Assembly: GCA_030704615.1 (NCBI GenBank)
Contig: CM060731.1
Location: 84,548,756-84,612,755 of the forward strand
Origin: Takakia lepidozioides
Taxonomy: Eukaryota > Streptophyta > Takakiopsida > Takakiales > Takakiaceae
Reading direction: 5' to 3'
Length of the DNA: 64,000 nucleotides
Part shown: piece by piece, positions 54,010 to 64,000 of the stretch
How the letters are laid out: every line of letters begins with the position of its first letter
Position numbering within the stretch: position 1 is the first letter of the stretch
Translations under genes and position numbers: made by a program
The notes under the pieces: model-generated
The model's input: the letters and a program-made list of their open reading frames with translations, nothing else
Databases searched by the model: none
What the model was told of the DNA's origin: nothing

Positions 54010-56200
54010 GCCCATATGTTCATTTGTTCATATCAGGACTTTGTTGTTCCCTTCCCGGTCTTTTCTTTTGGCACCCCATCCGAAAACAACCCAAGTACAT
54101 CAGGTGGGAGCCGTGGGCGAGAAGCCCCCCTCACCGTTGATGAAGTGTTGAACGATGATGACGATGACAATGATAGTGACAATGACAACAACAGTGAAGA
54201 TGGAATTAACCAGGAGGATGTGCAAGCCATGGAGGATCTCTTAATGCATCATGTGGGCGCTGATGCCTCCCATGGAGAGGAAACCCGACCAATCGATGAC
54301 CCAGAAATGGCCCCTCAAATGACATGGAGAAGGAGGCGAGAACTCCCTTGTACGAATGGGCGAAAGTGAGTCGACTTTCAACAATCTTACTTTTGCTCAA
54401 TCTTCAAATCCGATTTGGCATAAGTAATGTTGGGATGTCTGCCATAATGCGAACTATTGCGGACTATATCTTTGCTCCTCACTTGAAACCCAAGATGCCA
54501 CGGTCGCAGAAAGAGGTGCGCGAAGTCTTGAACTCTGTAGGAATGGGCTATACGAGTTTTCATGCATGTCCGTGTGATAAAACCCTATAATACGGAGAGG
54601 ATTTGCGTCTCACCAAGCCAAAGTGCAAGAAAGACCGATATCGGGATGATGTCCAAAGGAAAAAAGTACCACGCAAGGTATAAGCGTCATTCCCCCTCGC
54701 ATGGAAACTATTTTCTTTAATCTTCTCAATGCATGTAAAGTGTATTCCACAAAGTTTAGGGTTTAGAGAGTAATACTCATGCAAGATCTGATATGTGGCT
54801 TTGGAAAGAGTGAGTAATATTTGCGACGTTCGGTTTTGACCATTCTTTTCCTAATGAGGGAGAGGGTGCATAAAGGGAAAGACATAAGGCTGTTGTATTA
54901 TGTGTGCTAATGGGATGATTACATGTGGGGGACGTGGGGTATTTCATTCTAGAAAATGCATTACTTTCCGATGATCCCGCGATTGAAGGCAGACTACCGA
55001 AGCCCCTCATTGGCAACACTGATGAGATGACACGCCTCGCATCGGAGCCCCCCGGGAAAGGTGTGCGGGCCACAGGATTCACAAGCATGGAGGCATACTG
55101 AAGAGATGTGGCTTTTTCTCTTGGAGGACCCACGACATGTCCGCCTCGGCTTCTCCTCGGACGGGGTCATCCTATACTCTATCCAGTCATGTAGTCATTC
55201 CACTTGGCCGGTGACTATGGTGAATTATAATATCCCTCCGTATCTTTCAATAAGAAAAGGCCATATCATGTTGGCCGCCATTGTACCAGGTGAGTGTTCC
55301 CATTCCATGCTTATTATTCCCTTGGATTTTACATTAATCTTCTGACCTTTGGCGCAATTCCGATGGAAGATTGATGAGTGGTCAACGTAATCATGGAGTA
55401 AGATGTGTCATTCAATATTATGAAGTATAATTAGCATGGTGGAGCATTGAAACAATGATTTGAATGTCTCATAGGGAAAAAACAAGTGGCAAACATGGAC
55501 ACGTACTTGCGACCCTTAGTTGATGAACTTAAGGAGCTATGGAGGGGGGTCCCGGCATTAGATGCTTCACTTGACCCTTTGGCCGGACAATCTTTTTAGA
55601 TGAGAGGCATCTTGCTTTGGACAATGCATGATTATCCAGGTATATTATGTTCCCCATGAAGAACCCGCGTACAGTTACTTGTCAAGGGAGAATATCGATG
55701 AGGATTGGGATTGATTGAAGTAGCGGCGACAGTCTTCATGTGCGCCTTAATGGGGTAGATGGCACTATGGGCCATGCACATGACAACTTGTTGTCTTTGC
55801 TAATGTGGTCGGATGTGTACATGACTAACTGTTTGCTCGGGGCTGAGCACCAAAGGGTACCACGCATGCCTGCATTGTGGCGATGAACTTGATGCACATA
55901 GCTCCCGCCATCTTCGCAAGATGGTGTATTCCAACTACCGCAAGTTTCTTCCTATGAGCCATCCATGGAGAAAAAGAGACAAACACTTGTTTGATGGCAA
56001 AGAGGAGGTACGTCCCCCCCCTGTGACACCATCCGGGCATTTTTGGGAAGACCGATGGAAGGAGGTCCATACGGACACGGTCGGTGAAGTGGAGGTGCCC
56101 GACATGAAGCGACTTTCAATATTCTACGAGTTGTCATATTGGGCGGTAAATATTCCACAAAAACACCATCAATATCATTATGCATGCATGTGATATTGCA
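54010..56200 (+). pseudogene. CACTA-B TNP2 transposase
   Basis: The acidic leader (VLNDDDDDNDSDNDNNSEDG) is followed by KEARTPLYEWAKVSRLSTI, FHACPCDKTL with a stop, then LGFSSDGVILYS, HSTWPVTMVNYNIPPYL and HIMLAAIVPG with a GTGAGT donor at about 55290, then QVANMDTYLRPLVDELKEL, GQSF-stop-MRGILLWTMHDYPG with a GTATAT donor, then CLHCGDELDAHSSRHLRKM and DMKRLSIFYELSYWA. Same architecture as 39851-37636. Scattered stops show it is dead. Confidence 0.85.
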
Positions 56201-56289
56201 CATTTTGTATGAGTCCCATTGACACTTTCACGCCCGCGATATTTGTGTAAGTATTTGTGGGTGGGGAGATATGTAGGACCTAAAGATTC

Positions 56290-58253
56290 GTCATCTTCTA
56301 GATCCCATGCATATTGAGAAGAATGTTTGCTCGTCCATTTTTCGGGTTCTTCATGGCACGCCGGCAAAGAAGGGAGTGGCTGCAAAAGGAGATTCTCTTG
56401 GTATTAGAAATGAGCTTGAGGAGCAGGGTCGCATGCATCATCTATGGGCCGAAGAAAATGGTGTGGACCCAAAGGGTGTTGTACGGTGGAAGTATAGGCA
56501 TGCACCTTGGCAATGGACAAAGGAGGAATACAAGAATGTGATAGCCACCATAGGTGCTGTCCAAACACCAACTGGTTATGGGTCATCCCTCCCTATGAAG
56601 TTCAACGAAGACGGGGTCTATGGTTTGAAGTCTCATGACTACCACAATATTTTGCAAGACATCTTGCCCATTGCAGTACGTAGGACATTGACTCCCGAGG
56701 TTCGCGAGACAATCTATAGATTGGGAGGCTTGTTCCAGTGGATTTGCTCCAAAAAGTTGGAGGAAGCGGATTTTCCACGCATGAAGAAGGAGGCGGAAGA
56801 GGTAATGTGTATGTTGGAGATGCACCTTCCTCCCTCCTTCTTTGACATCCAAGTGCACTTGGTAGTGCACTTAGTGGAAGAGACTTCCATTGCCGGCCCC
56901 GTTCATTCTCGGTGGATGTACTTCCTTGAGCGTTATATGAAGATTTTGAAATCATTTGTAAGACAAATGGCGCACCCGGAGGGTAGCATGGCGGAGGGGT
57001 ATATGTTGCAAAAAACTATGTTCTATTACATGGAGTACATGACAAGGGTGGATGAGGAAGCCCCTCGGATGTGGAAGGAAGAGGAGGATGCACGAACCAA
57101 TGACATTGTTTTGCCCAAAAAATCGAAGAGGATAAAATTGCCGATTATGGTGATTGAGCAAGCGCATGAGGTCATACTGAAGAACACCCCATCCATATAT
57201 GAGTGAGAGACAAAATACAATAACCTTGTTCAGCAACGACAGGAGGAGACGGCTGCGTGGAGGCGGAACCATGGAAGGGAGACTAGACACGCTCGGCGAC
57301 GAGGAAGGGGCGCCCGACGTGGGAATGTTTCTTCACCAGACTTGCCCATGGAATTGCAGCCTCTAAGTCCATTCCGCCATTGGCTTCGGATTGAAGTTGA
57401 GGGCGCCATTGCTTGTGGTGAGGTGATTTTAGATTTGGTGCAAGACATTGCAAGGGGCCCTTCTCAATTCGCGACCTCATACACGGCGGTTTGGGAGCAC
57501 GGTAGTCATTTCCGCATCCGTGCTCTTGACATGAAGCGCAAAACAACGTTTGATTTTGGCTTGTGTGCCACCTATTGGCAAGAGTCCGTGTGGGGCAAGG
57601 GAGATACACGACCTACCATGAGCACACTCAACTACATTGGGGAGCTTGAGAGCATACTCCAACTTCAGTCTACAAGGTACCAGCCTCTTATCTTCAAGGG
57701 AAGGTGGTTCCAACCACATATTACGGGGCCCTCCGCAACACTAGTGGAAGACGAGTGTGGTTTCTTGCGCGTCAATGCAAATAGGCTCACAAGTGCTCAT
57801 CGTCCCTCCGATGAGCATTTTGCATGGCCTTCAGACATAGAGCTAGTTTTCTTATCCGAAGACAAAACAAGAGGCGGAAATTGGAAGGTGGTTGTGCATG
57901 ATAAGCCAAGAGGAAGATGTATCTATCATGGTCGGGGATCCATTTGGGGCGAGGCAAATGTGGAGGAGGAAGAAATTGGTCATGATGATGCTGATGTTGG
58001 CCAAAGTTGGATAGAGGGGGTACAAGAGGATGTTGATGACGCCCCGGAGAATGCAGCCCGGACCCTATACGATGAGGTTCCATCAGATGCGGATGTTGGA
58101 GAAGAAGATGAAGACATGGTCATTGAAAACGAGGTAGAAGATGATTCAGATGTGCCTTTTGCTGACCAGGCCATTTATGACGTCGATGACTCCGATGACC
58201 AAGAAGACTTGCAGCTTGATGAGGACGAAGAAGCTCTGGATGATGATGTTTAA
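56290..58253 (+). pseudogene. CACTA-B DUF4218 and DUF4216-like regions
   Basis: IRHLLDPMHIEKNVCSSIFR starts the exon. A long open stretch (56307-57206) has the DUF4218 signature: TLTPEVRETIYRLGGLFQWI, CMLEMHLPPSFFDIQVHLV and HSRWMYFLERYMKILKSFV. It stops at TGA 57204-57206 where CACTA-A has Trp (SIHEWEARYNN). The frame resumes to 57342-58253 with the DUF4216-like part (VWEHGSHFRIRALDMKRK, FKGRWFQPHITGP, EDKTRGGNWKVVVHDKPRGR) and an acidic C-terminus DEDEEALDDDV. This is the best-preserved CACTA coding region here; one nonsense change separates its two halves. Confidence 0.88.
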
Positions 58254-58389
58254 GTTGATTAGACACGTAATCAAAGCCACATAACAATTTTTGCACAGAA
58301 CTGTACCCATCCTTTCGATCAATTGTACATGTACATGCATGTAGTTTATTTCTATGATTTATCAATGAAAAATCCATGAAAAAAATCCT

Positions 58390-58746
58390 TTGGAGGTGTG
58401 GCGATCTTGGAATGATTCTAGTGAAGTTGTGACTCAAAAAGTGACTCTAGGATTGTTGAATTTTTGTACGAGGGCAATAATGTTGGAAGACATGGTTCTT
58501 GTTCTACAAGTGCTGACCAAGACTTACCCCTGGAAATCCTTCAATCGATTTGGTAACCATGATCTTGATGCAAAAGAAAGAATCCTCGAAATTGGTGTGA
58601 AAGACAATAATGTTGCCAAAGCCATTGCCAAGGCTGTTCAAGTGTTTGGGTGGGAAAATTTGTCCTTGCCTGTCATCAAGTTGGTGAAGGGATATGCATT
58701 AATTCAAGGTGATTCATTTGTCCAACTTGCAACCCCCCCTCTGTGA
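58390..58746 (+). CDS. Unrecognised 118-codon frame downstream of CACTA-B
   Basis: An open frame starts at 58390 and ends TGA at 58744-58746. It reads EVWRSWNDSSEVVTQKVTLG, EDMVLVLQVLTKTYPWKSF, DAKERILEIGVKDNNVAKAI and AKAVQVFGWENLSLPVIKLV. Amino-acid content looks coding, mostly helical, without a recognisable motif. It lies where CACTA-B similarity ends and before GCGACG repeats, so it may be a captured gene fragment. The true start could lie upstream. Confidence 0.35.
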   Translation: MEVWRSWNDSSEVVTQKVTLGLLNFCTRAIMLEDMVLVLQVLTKTYPWKSFNRFGNHDLDAKERILEIGVKDNNVAKAIAKAVQVFGWENLSLPVIKLVKGYALIQGDSFVQLATPPL

Positions 58747-58905
58747 TGCCCCGCCGTCGCATGTCCCGGCTCCCTTGGGGCCTCCCTCTTCCCCTTCATG
58801 CCACCTTGCGACAGCTGGGCGTCGCCGATGGCCCCACCGACAATAAGACTCGCCGATAAGACTCGCCGAGGTTCTCTAGAAGTTATCTGACGTGAGAGCA
58901 AATGT

Positions 58906-59298
58906 TGTTTCGCGGTTCTAGGCTGGAGGGAGTTTGCATTCAACAACGACTTCAAAATCGGAGACCAGCTTGTATTCACTCTCGTTTCACACTCTCGTTT
59001 TACCGTTCGAGTGTTTGACAAGTTTGGCAAACGAAGGCAAGCAACTCCATCACCTAGGGAGTTTCCTTGGAGCCATACTGGGGTGGATTCATGGCTCCGT
59101 AGGATTGGGGTTCGTATCCACTGCCGGGCCAAAAGCTTGCAAAAGCGCAAGTACATAGTCGAGATTGAATCCGGCCTGAAAACACTGCCAAAGCCAGATA
59201 CTAATGTTCCACACAATGTAACTAACATGATGAAGTCATTCCCAACGAATGTTTCCAGCAGCTCTGAGCAACACGAGTTATCTCCAAGAGTTGATTGA
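58906..59298 (+). pseudogene. B3 DNA-binding domain fragment
   Basis: From 58921 the frame reads GWREFAFNNDFKIGDQLVFT, then LVSHSRFTVRVFDKFGKRR. This matches the second half of the plant B3 domain (consensus GW--F---N-L--GD--VF and a final beta strand V-VFD). A basic/serine tail follows (RIHCRAKSLQKRKYIVEIES, SFPTNVSSSSEQHELSP) and ends TGA at 59296-59298. The N-terminal half of the domain is absent. B3 proteins are plant-lineage transcription factors. Flanking CACTA subterminal repeats suggest capture by a transposon. Confidence 0.6.
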
Positions 59299-59389
59299 GA
59301 AAACAATGGATGTGGGCATATTGCAGAAGGAGTCTCATTTCTTCCTAAAGACGGTTTTTCAAAGCTCAATGGCCTAGCGCCCCCACCGG

Positions 59390-59505
59390 GAAGGGAGAGA
59401 GGGGGAGAGAGAGGGAGAAAGAGAGGAACAGAGGGAGAGGGACAGAGGGACAAGAGGGAGAGGGATAGAGGGAGAGAGATAGAGGGGCAAAAAAAAAAAA
59501 AGGGT
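59390..59505. repeat. GAGAGG-rich simple repeat
   Basis: Purine run of GAGAGAGGGGGAGAGAGAGG type words, ending with an A-tract at about 59491-59501. Confidence 0.75.
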
Positions 59506-60373
59506 GGGGGAAACCCCCCAGTGTCCTATCCCCCGTCCCCGCCCCCTCTCCCTGCCCTTTAAAGTTCAAACACAAAGGCAGCATTCACTAGCGACCCATC
59601 CGTCGCAAGAAAAAAAACCCGTCGCAAGGGTGGGCTGCCTTTTTGCCCTCCATTGTACCTTGCAACACCCGAGCGTCACAGCCAGGCCCCGGCGCTAGGC
59701 CCTGTAACTCAAAGAAAAAGGCAGCGTTGACTAGCGACTCCCATCCGTCGCAAGAAAAAAACCCGTCGCAAGCCACTGCGCCTTTTTGCCCTTCATTTCA
59801 CCTTGCGACACCCGGACGTTGCAGCCTGCCCCCTGCGCTGGGTCCAACCCACCTGGCGACACGCGGGCGTGGCAAGATGCCACGCCGCGCCGGATGGCAA
59901 CGCCGGGGCGTCGCACGCTCAGCGCCGCTCCACGCGCGGGGGCATGGCTGGTGTCGCTAACCCCCCTTATTTGCAATAGTGCTCATCTCCTTCTCGCCTC
60001 TTTCCTCTCTCTTCTCAATTTCCTCCTCAAATTTGGAGTTGACGAGCTCTGCTCGGACGCAATAGGACACCTCGGGTGCGAAGGTTCCTCCCCGATCGCG
60101 CTATCTATGTACACCCCAATGAATATAGGAGAGGAGCCTGGGGAAAGAGTCCCTCAAAACCCTACGTTATGCGTTCTACAACATTGTCTCAATTTTTTGA
60201 AAATGGTTTAGGGTTTAAGGTATGTAGAATTGTAAGTTTAGCTGATCGTTCTAGAGTTCTGGACAGCACACCCTCACTCGTCTCTTGGCCTCCAAGGCCT
60301 CTTCGTATTTCTGAGTTGTCTGTTCACATTCACTCATTGAAGGGACATTGAAATTGAATATATCAACAAGCAT

Positions 60374-60661
60374 TTGCATGATCTGCCAGCGCTCATGAAC
60401 ACGGAGGTGTGGAGTAGGCTGCCTTGCGATTTACTGGACAGAGTGGTGACGTGCTTATCTCTTTTCCGCTTAGGGATGGTGTGCAAGCGGTGGCAATCAT
60501 TGCCAACAACTCGGGATTTATGCTTCTCCGCAACCAACTCATGCTCCATCACGTCCTTCTTATACGTTGAAAGTAGAACCTGTGAATTTTCGAGCTGCCA
60601 GGCTCAACGCAGACTAATGTTCAGCTTACTAATACTCACTAATACGCTGCGCAATCACTAA
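60374..60661 (+). pseudogene. F-box domain fragment
   Basis: The frame reads EVWSRLPCDLLDRVVTCLSL, FRLGMVCKRWQSLPTTRDL, then SFLYVESRTCEF. W--LP-DLL--V---L-L--L---VCKRW--L is the plant F-box pattern, though the middle is a few residues short (between LSLFRL and VCKRW). No kelch or LRR repeats follow before the stop. F-box proteins recruit substrates to SCF ubiquitin ligases. It is probably a decayed or captured gene piece. Confidence 0.5.
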
Positions 60662-60669
60662 GCAGACAA

Positions 60670-61070
60670 TGAACTTATGAAGTTCACTAATGCACGCGCA
60701 CGCTGTGCGCCAGAGAATGGAAAAATTGCAGTACGCTAGGAATTTGTGCCACGCGTCCATTTTCAATACTGAGATGCTGACTCATCAGGCTTGCGATTCA
60801 TTTGCCACAGTGATATGACACATCTCACACTTATGCCCAATAAAACACATAAAATATCATACATATAACATGGGCAACTCTAAGCCTCGTACCATTGACC
60901 GTTCAGGTGTGACATAAACCAGAGAGGGTGTGAGACATCCCACAATTCGTGGTCGGGCTTTGTGCCACAGTTTGGTTACTCCACACATATGTGATAAAAT
61001 GTGTGGGTATACATAGTGTGAACACCCCCATTCCTGTTCTAGTGAAACTTGTGGGTGCATGTATCTAGCC
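60670..61070. other. Unassigned non-coding DNA
   Basis: AT-richer stretch with no coding frame or repeat that I recognise. Confidence 0.5.
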
Positions 61071-61079
61071 CTTTCTCTA

Positions 61080-61764
61080 TGTGTAACATGGCTGCCTCAC
61101 GATCCCTAGCAAATTGAGCCTTCTTCTTGGCATTAGCCTCATCGGCAATGCGAATGTCCTATGACTCCTAAACAACCAACCACTACATTAGCTTTACTTT
61201 CTCAAATTGAAGCATGCATGGATTATTAACATCTTGCACATGTCCACAAATATAATGAATGAAATAGAAATGAAGGTGTGGAGTTCATACCTCAGTGATG
61301 GTCACTGGCCTTTGGGCAATGACCCCCTTCTTTGTTGCTCGCCGGATCTCCTTCCTTGCACGATATCGCCTGTTCTTGAGGTTCTTTCGATCAACTCCAT
61401 CAACCGGCTCTCACTCCAACCACCTAAATGACTTCTCCAAATCGGCTATAAGTGCTCTACAGTACTCCCATGGTTGTTGAGACCAATCTAGATGGCAAGA
61501 GAACCATTGGGCCGCTTTTGGAAAGGTAAACCTCTTCAACGCTTCCCAAAACTCTCCAATATATATTGGATACCCATACTCGTTGACCTCTAGAGGTGGC
61601 CTCACAAGCTTCATACTTCCGAACTGGTTGGCAATGCCCTCCTTCGCGTCCTCTTCTCTCTGATCTGCATCTTCCTCCCCTCCCCCATCGTCTGTTTCAT
61701 CCACCTGCTCATGTCCTCCCCGACGTCGGGTCCCTGCAGCCGGAGAAGTACTGTCAAAGGCCAA
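61080..61764 (-). pseudogene. Unrecognised minus-strand gene
   Basis: The minus strand from 61764 reads DSTSPAAGTRRRGGHEQVDE, an acidic stretch, KLVRPPLEVNEYGYPIYIGE, FWEALKRFTFPKAAQWFSCH, WEYCRALIADLEKSFRWLE, then a stop at 61411. In the same or shifted frame it continues PVDGVDRKNLKNRRYRARKE and RRATKKGVIAQRPVTIT to about 61290. A later piece near 61190-61080 reads ADEANAKKKAQFARDREAAM. Coding-like composition and possible exon structure, but no family recognised. It could be part of another transposon. Confidence 0.4.
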
Positions 61765-61869
61765 CCGCGGTGCTTTCTTCGGCTTCTGTTTTTTTTTTTT
61801 TTTTTGGGTTGCGCAACAGTTGCTTTAAGAGTCTCAACGGCTTGGTCCAAATGTTGCACAACAATATGT

Positions 61870-62650
61870 ATTCAGTCTTTGTAATGGGTGGCAATGGAAT
61901 GGCACGCAAAGGCTCTCCACAGATAAACTTTCCATGAGCCTTCTTCTCCTCCTTAAGTATGAAATTTGGAGGGCAATTGAGCCACCAATTGCTCTGCTCA
62001 TTCAGAACTCAAACATACTTCATGAATGTTGTATACGGAGCACGTTGACCTCTCGTCTGCCCACTGTATTAACATCACAATGATCACATGGATGTACTTC
62101 TTGGGCAGTAGATAACATTCAGGTACGACCTGCAGAATGAACAGCAGTTAATCCTACTGAGACCTTACATGAAAAAATAGAAAGCCCACGGAGAATCGGT
62201 GCTGATTTATGTGACCACCACAAATCATCCTAATGGTTAATGGTTAATAACATCGACGCCGATTTGCCAATCTACTGGGCTTCATGAACTCCAAACAATA
62301 CTGCAAGGATTGGAAATCAGCATCGATTATCTTCTCTACTGCGTTTCATACATGCAAAGACAATGCCATGCCTAGATAATCGGCGCCAATTATACTGTCC
62401 ACTAGGCTGCATCCACATACCAAAACAAGGCACTGCCACAACAACAAAATGAAGAAGAAGCATTGCATTAATGATACCCCTCTCACAATCAGAGAGTTGG
62501 GGGAGGGTAGTGGAAAATGAGATATTGGAGGAGGTTCTCTAGAAGGAGAACCTTGTAAGCGCGGGAAGAGAGGGAAGAAGTGGGGGCAGGAGTTGCCTGT
62601 GAAGGACTCGGATAGCCTCCACTCGCTCTTTGGAGGCAAAAGAGGCGACC
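61870..62650. other. Unassigned DNA with ATCGGCGCC words
   Basis: No coding frame is supported. ATCGGYGCYGAT-like words occur near 62195, 62255 and 62382, loosely resembling the GGCGCC palindrome cores of the MULE arrays. Too few and too weak to call an array. Confidence 0.35.
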
Positions 62651-62654
62651 GCAA

Positions 62655-62985
62655 ATGGTGGCTGCTTTGGATCTCTACGAGGCTCGCGCCTTGCAACAAA
62701 CAATGCCCATTACTAAGATGATTTGCATGCGATGTGACTTTTACGAGCTTGTGGTCTGCCGTCTCCCAACAAAAGCAAACACAGTTGCATGGCCGAAAGA
62801 GGCGGATATGATTACTGCATTCCTCAAGAAACACCGGAATCCTTAGGTTTCCATTATTAGGCACAGTGCTTTTGATTCCAACAGGGCAAGTGCGGAGCTA
62901 GTGTTGGTGGATATTCCTGACGGTCAAAAGGTGCCTGGGTGTGGAGTGGAGGAGATCATTTCAGTCTTAATGGAGAAATTTATGA
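62655..62985 (+). pseudogene. Third fragment of the MULE methyltransferase-like gene
   Basis: Plus strand: DLYEARALQQTMPITKMICM, VAWPKEADMITAFLKKHRNP, a stop, then ASAELVLVDIPDGQKVPG. The last piece aligns with DMILLDIPDGELLEG of el2, and EADMITAFL with the el2 sequence before it (FEAMMEFFTAV). It therefore covers the motif IV region. The DIPDG form of motif IV is shared. It is truncated on both sides and followed by an integrase scrap. Confidence 0.5.
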
Positions 62986-62989
62986 TCAC

Positions 62990-63075
62990 CTAAGTCTATC
63001 ACTTACTACCCACAAGGCAATGGACAGATTGAGTCAACCAATAAGGTACTGGGGACAATGTTAGCAAAGCTCGGT
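62990..63075 (+). pseudogene. Gypsy integrase scrap
   Basis: ITYYPQGNGQIESTNKVLGT-like codons (about 62997-63060) match YYPQGNGQAEATNK of the 48845-51077 fragment, the third catalytic segment of integrase. Nothing else of that element is present. Confidence 0.6.
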
Positions 63076-63339
63076 AATGCTGACAGAATGGTGTCCAATC
63101 CTTGATGTGTTTGACATGGTCGAATACTACCAACTTGTGTGCAGATCTCCCTCACTCATGTGACGCACAAGATCAATACCACTCCCGGTACCAGCAACAA
63201 ACATCTTAAAAACATGGGGGAGGTGAAAAGTATGTTGGCCTGGAAAGAGGCTCCTATGAATGTAATGGTATGTACTTTGACGCTTCAACTCCAATATAGA
63301 CATGATGTCATTGACTCGAGCAGATGCAATATTATTTTT

Positions 63340-63540
63340 ACATTGATCTCACATGGCCAGAGGCGGAGCCATAGACCACCTGTCCACCCTGTGCTTCATA
63401 AGCTCGTTGACAATGCCATCAGGACCATCAACTTTATATCCGTTTAAATGCTCAATTGCTTCATCAATCTCATGAGAACTACTGGGAGCATTGTAAGCCT
63501 TTGAATCATACTCCAATTCATCAGGGCTGTTTTGAATCAT
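63340..63540 (-). pseudogene. LINE reverse transcriptase entry fragment
   Basis: Minus strand: SPDELEYDSKAYNAPSSSHE, IDEAIEHLNGYKVDGPDGIV, NELMKH. The E-I--AI--L---K--GPDGI--EL pattern precedes the reverse transcriptase in LINE ORF2 proteins. Truncated on both sides. Confidence 0.65.
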
Positions 63541-64000
63541 AGGAACAGTTTTGCCAACTTTGTCCCTCCATTCTTGACAGGACGGGCCGGGAGGGAGGAA
63601 GGAGATCTTACCTCAATCCAAGCGCTGCTGCTGCCGCCCTCAGCTGCTGCTGCCAACGTTGGCGCAGCAAACCCCCGCTCCTCTCTCTCTCTCTCCCCCC
63701 GCGAAAACCGCGTCTCTGCCCCTTCGTTTGCTCCCCGCCTCTGCGCGGCGCTTCTACCACATAAGAGAGAGAGAGGTGAGCTGGGAGGATATGGTCGAGG
63801 GCAACAAAGGTGTGAGCAGAACTTGTGAGCAGATTCCCCCAAGCGTGAGCAAATTATTGATGCGGACCCTAAAAGCGAGGGAACAAGTGGGCCTATTGCC
63901 GTGGACACAAACTCCACTGCAACGACGCAATCTTCTCTCCATCGGACCGAAGACAAACAGGCTCCATGACGACAATGTGGCACGAATGTGCGATGAAAAA
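63541..64000. other. Unassigned DNA to the window edge
   Basis: GC-rich sequence with Arg/Ser-rich frames on both strands and a CTCTCTCTCTCTC run near 63678-63690. No supported gene. Confidence 0.45.

Larger units (their letters stand above)
52378..58375 (+). mobile_element. CACTA-B, 5'-truncated second CACTA copy
   Basis: Collinear with CACTA-A (42000 down to 35590 and 21985 to 21866) but on the opposite strand. Carries the proline-rich exon, SET-like gene, TNP2, DUF4218 and DUF4216 regions and 3' untranslated sequence, after which similarity to CACTA-A stops. No CACTA left tip was found. A CACTA-type right tip at 59981 lies 1.6 kb further on but may belong to a different element. Confidence 0.75.
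58745..59981 (+). mobile_element. Right end of a CACTA-type element carrying a B3 fragment
   Basis: GCGACG/CGTCGC repeats lie at 58750-58830 and 59590-59960. The sequence ends CCCCCCTTATTTGCAATAGTG at 59981, the inverse of CACTATTGCAAATAAGGGGG. That tip resembles the CACTA-A left tip (CACTACAAACAAATGGGGG). The left edge is not defined; it could be the end of CACTA-B with new sequence picked up, or a separate non-autonomous element. CTC follows the tip; no partner duplication was seen. Confidence 0.5.

Noticed and set aside
63537-63983. 148-codon minus-strand frame at the window edge
   Set aside because: Arg/Ser/Leu-rich translation of GC-rich and CT-repeat DNA with no motif; not supported as a gene.

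Overview
The window is eukaryotic, repeat-dense DNA with no ordinary host gene region. It looks like a streptophyte (plant-lineage) nuclear genome. Supporting signs are an LTR retrotransposon primed by the plant-type initiator-Met tRNA site (TGGTATCAGAGC), CACTA and Mutator-like (MULE) DNA transposons with plant-style proteins, GT-AG introns of about 85-90 nt, a B3 DNA-binding domain fragment, an F-box fragment and short CCCTAAA-like tracts. I cannot name the species; an alga of the Chara type, a bryophyte or a fern would all fit. No tRNA, rRNA or bacterial operon was seen.

Most of the window is one nested stack of transposons that can be unpacked from target-site duplications. (1) A MULE, here called el1, ends at 48261. 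Its parts are a minus-strand methyltransferase-like gene (4328-9329), a central palindrome array (9697-11110), a plus-strand SWIM-type transposase (11500-20969) and, by inference, a right end at 47437-48261. Its left end was not found. (2) A Ty3/gypsy chromovirus (12856-18903, TSD GGTCG) sits inside the el1 transposase; removing it with one TSD copy restores the reading frame. (3) A CACTA element, CACTA-A (21047-47436, CACTA...TAGTG, TSD TGC), follows the el1 transposase. (4) A second MULE, el2 (21990-35580, 9-bp TSD CATYCGGAG), sits inside the last codons of CACTA-A. el1 itself lies in an LTR (48262-48843) that abuts an older gypsy fragment (48845-51077).

The most interesting object is the MULE family. 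Both copies have two divergent genes. One is a MuDR-like transposase with a C-terminal SWIM zinc finger and a conserved intron. The other is a multi-exon gene that, in el2, joins a ParB/Srx-like domain (motif DGNHR) to a permuted (beta-class) N4/N6 DNA methyltransferase-like domain (LLDIPDG, then LDLTCGTG). Between them lies an array of palindromes whose sequence is element-specific: half-site GGAAATGCGG in el1 and GGAAATTCGG in el2. Further arrays lie inside the el2 methyltransferase gene and 3' of the transposase. A transposon that carries its own ParB-methyltransferase and palindrome arrays is, as far as I know, undescribed.

The right part (52378-59981) holds a second CACTA copy, CACTA-B, on the plus strand. 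CACTA-A and CACTA-B both encode TNP2, DUF4218- and DUF4216-like regions, and both carry a SET-like domain gene upstream of TNP2. A third CACTA 5' fragment (6574-7905) lies inside el1. CACTA subterminal regions are dense in GCGACG/CGTCGC palindromes. The last 4 kb holds gene scraps: B3, F-box, a third methyltransferase fragment, an integrase scrap and LINE pieces. Nearly all coding regions carry stops or frameshifts, so most genes are entered as pseudogenes.
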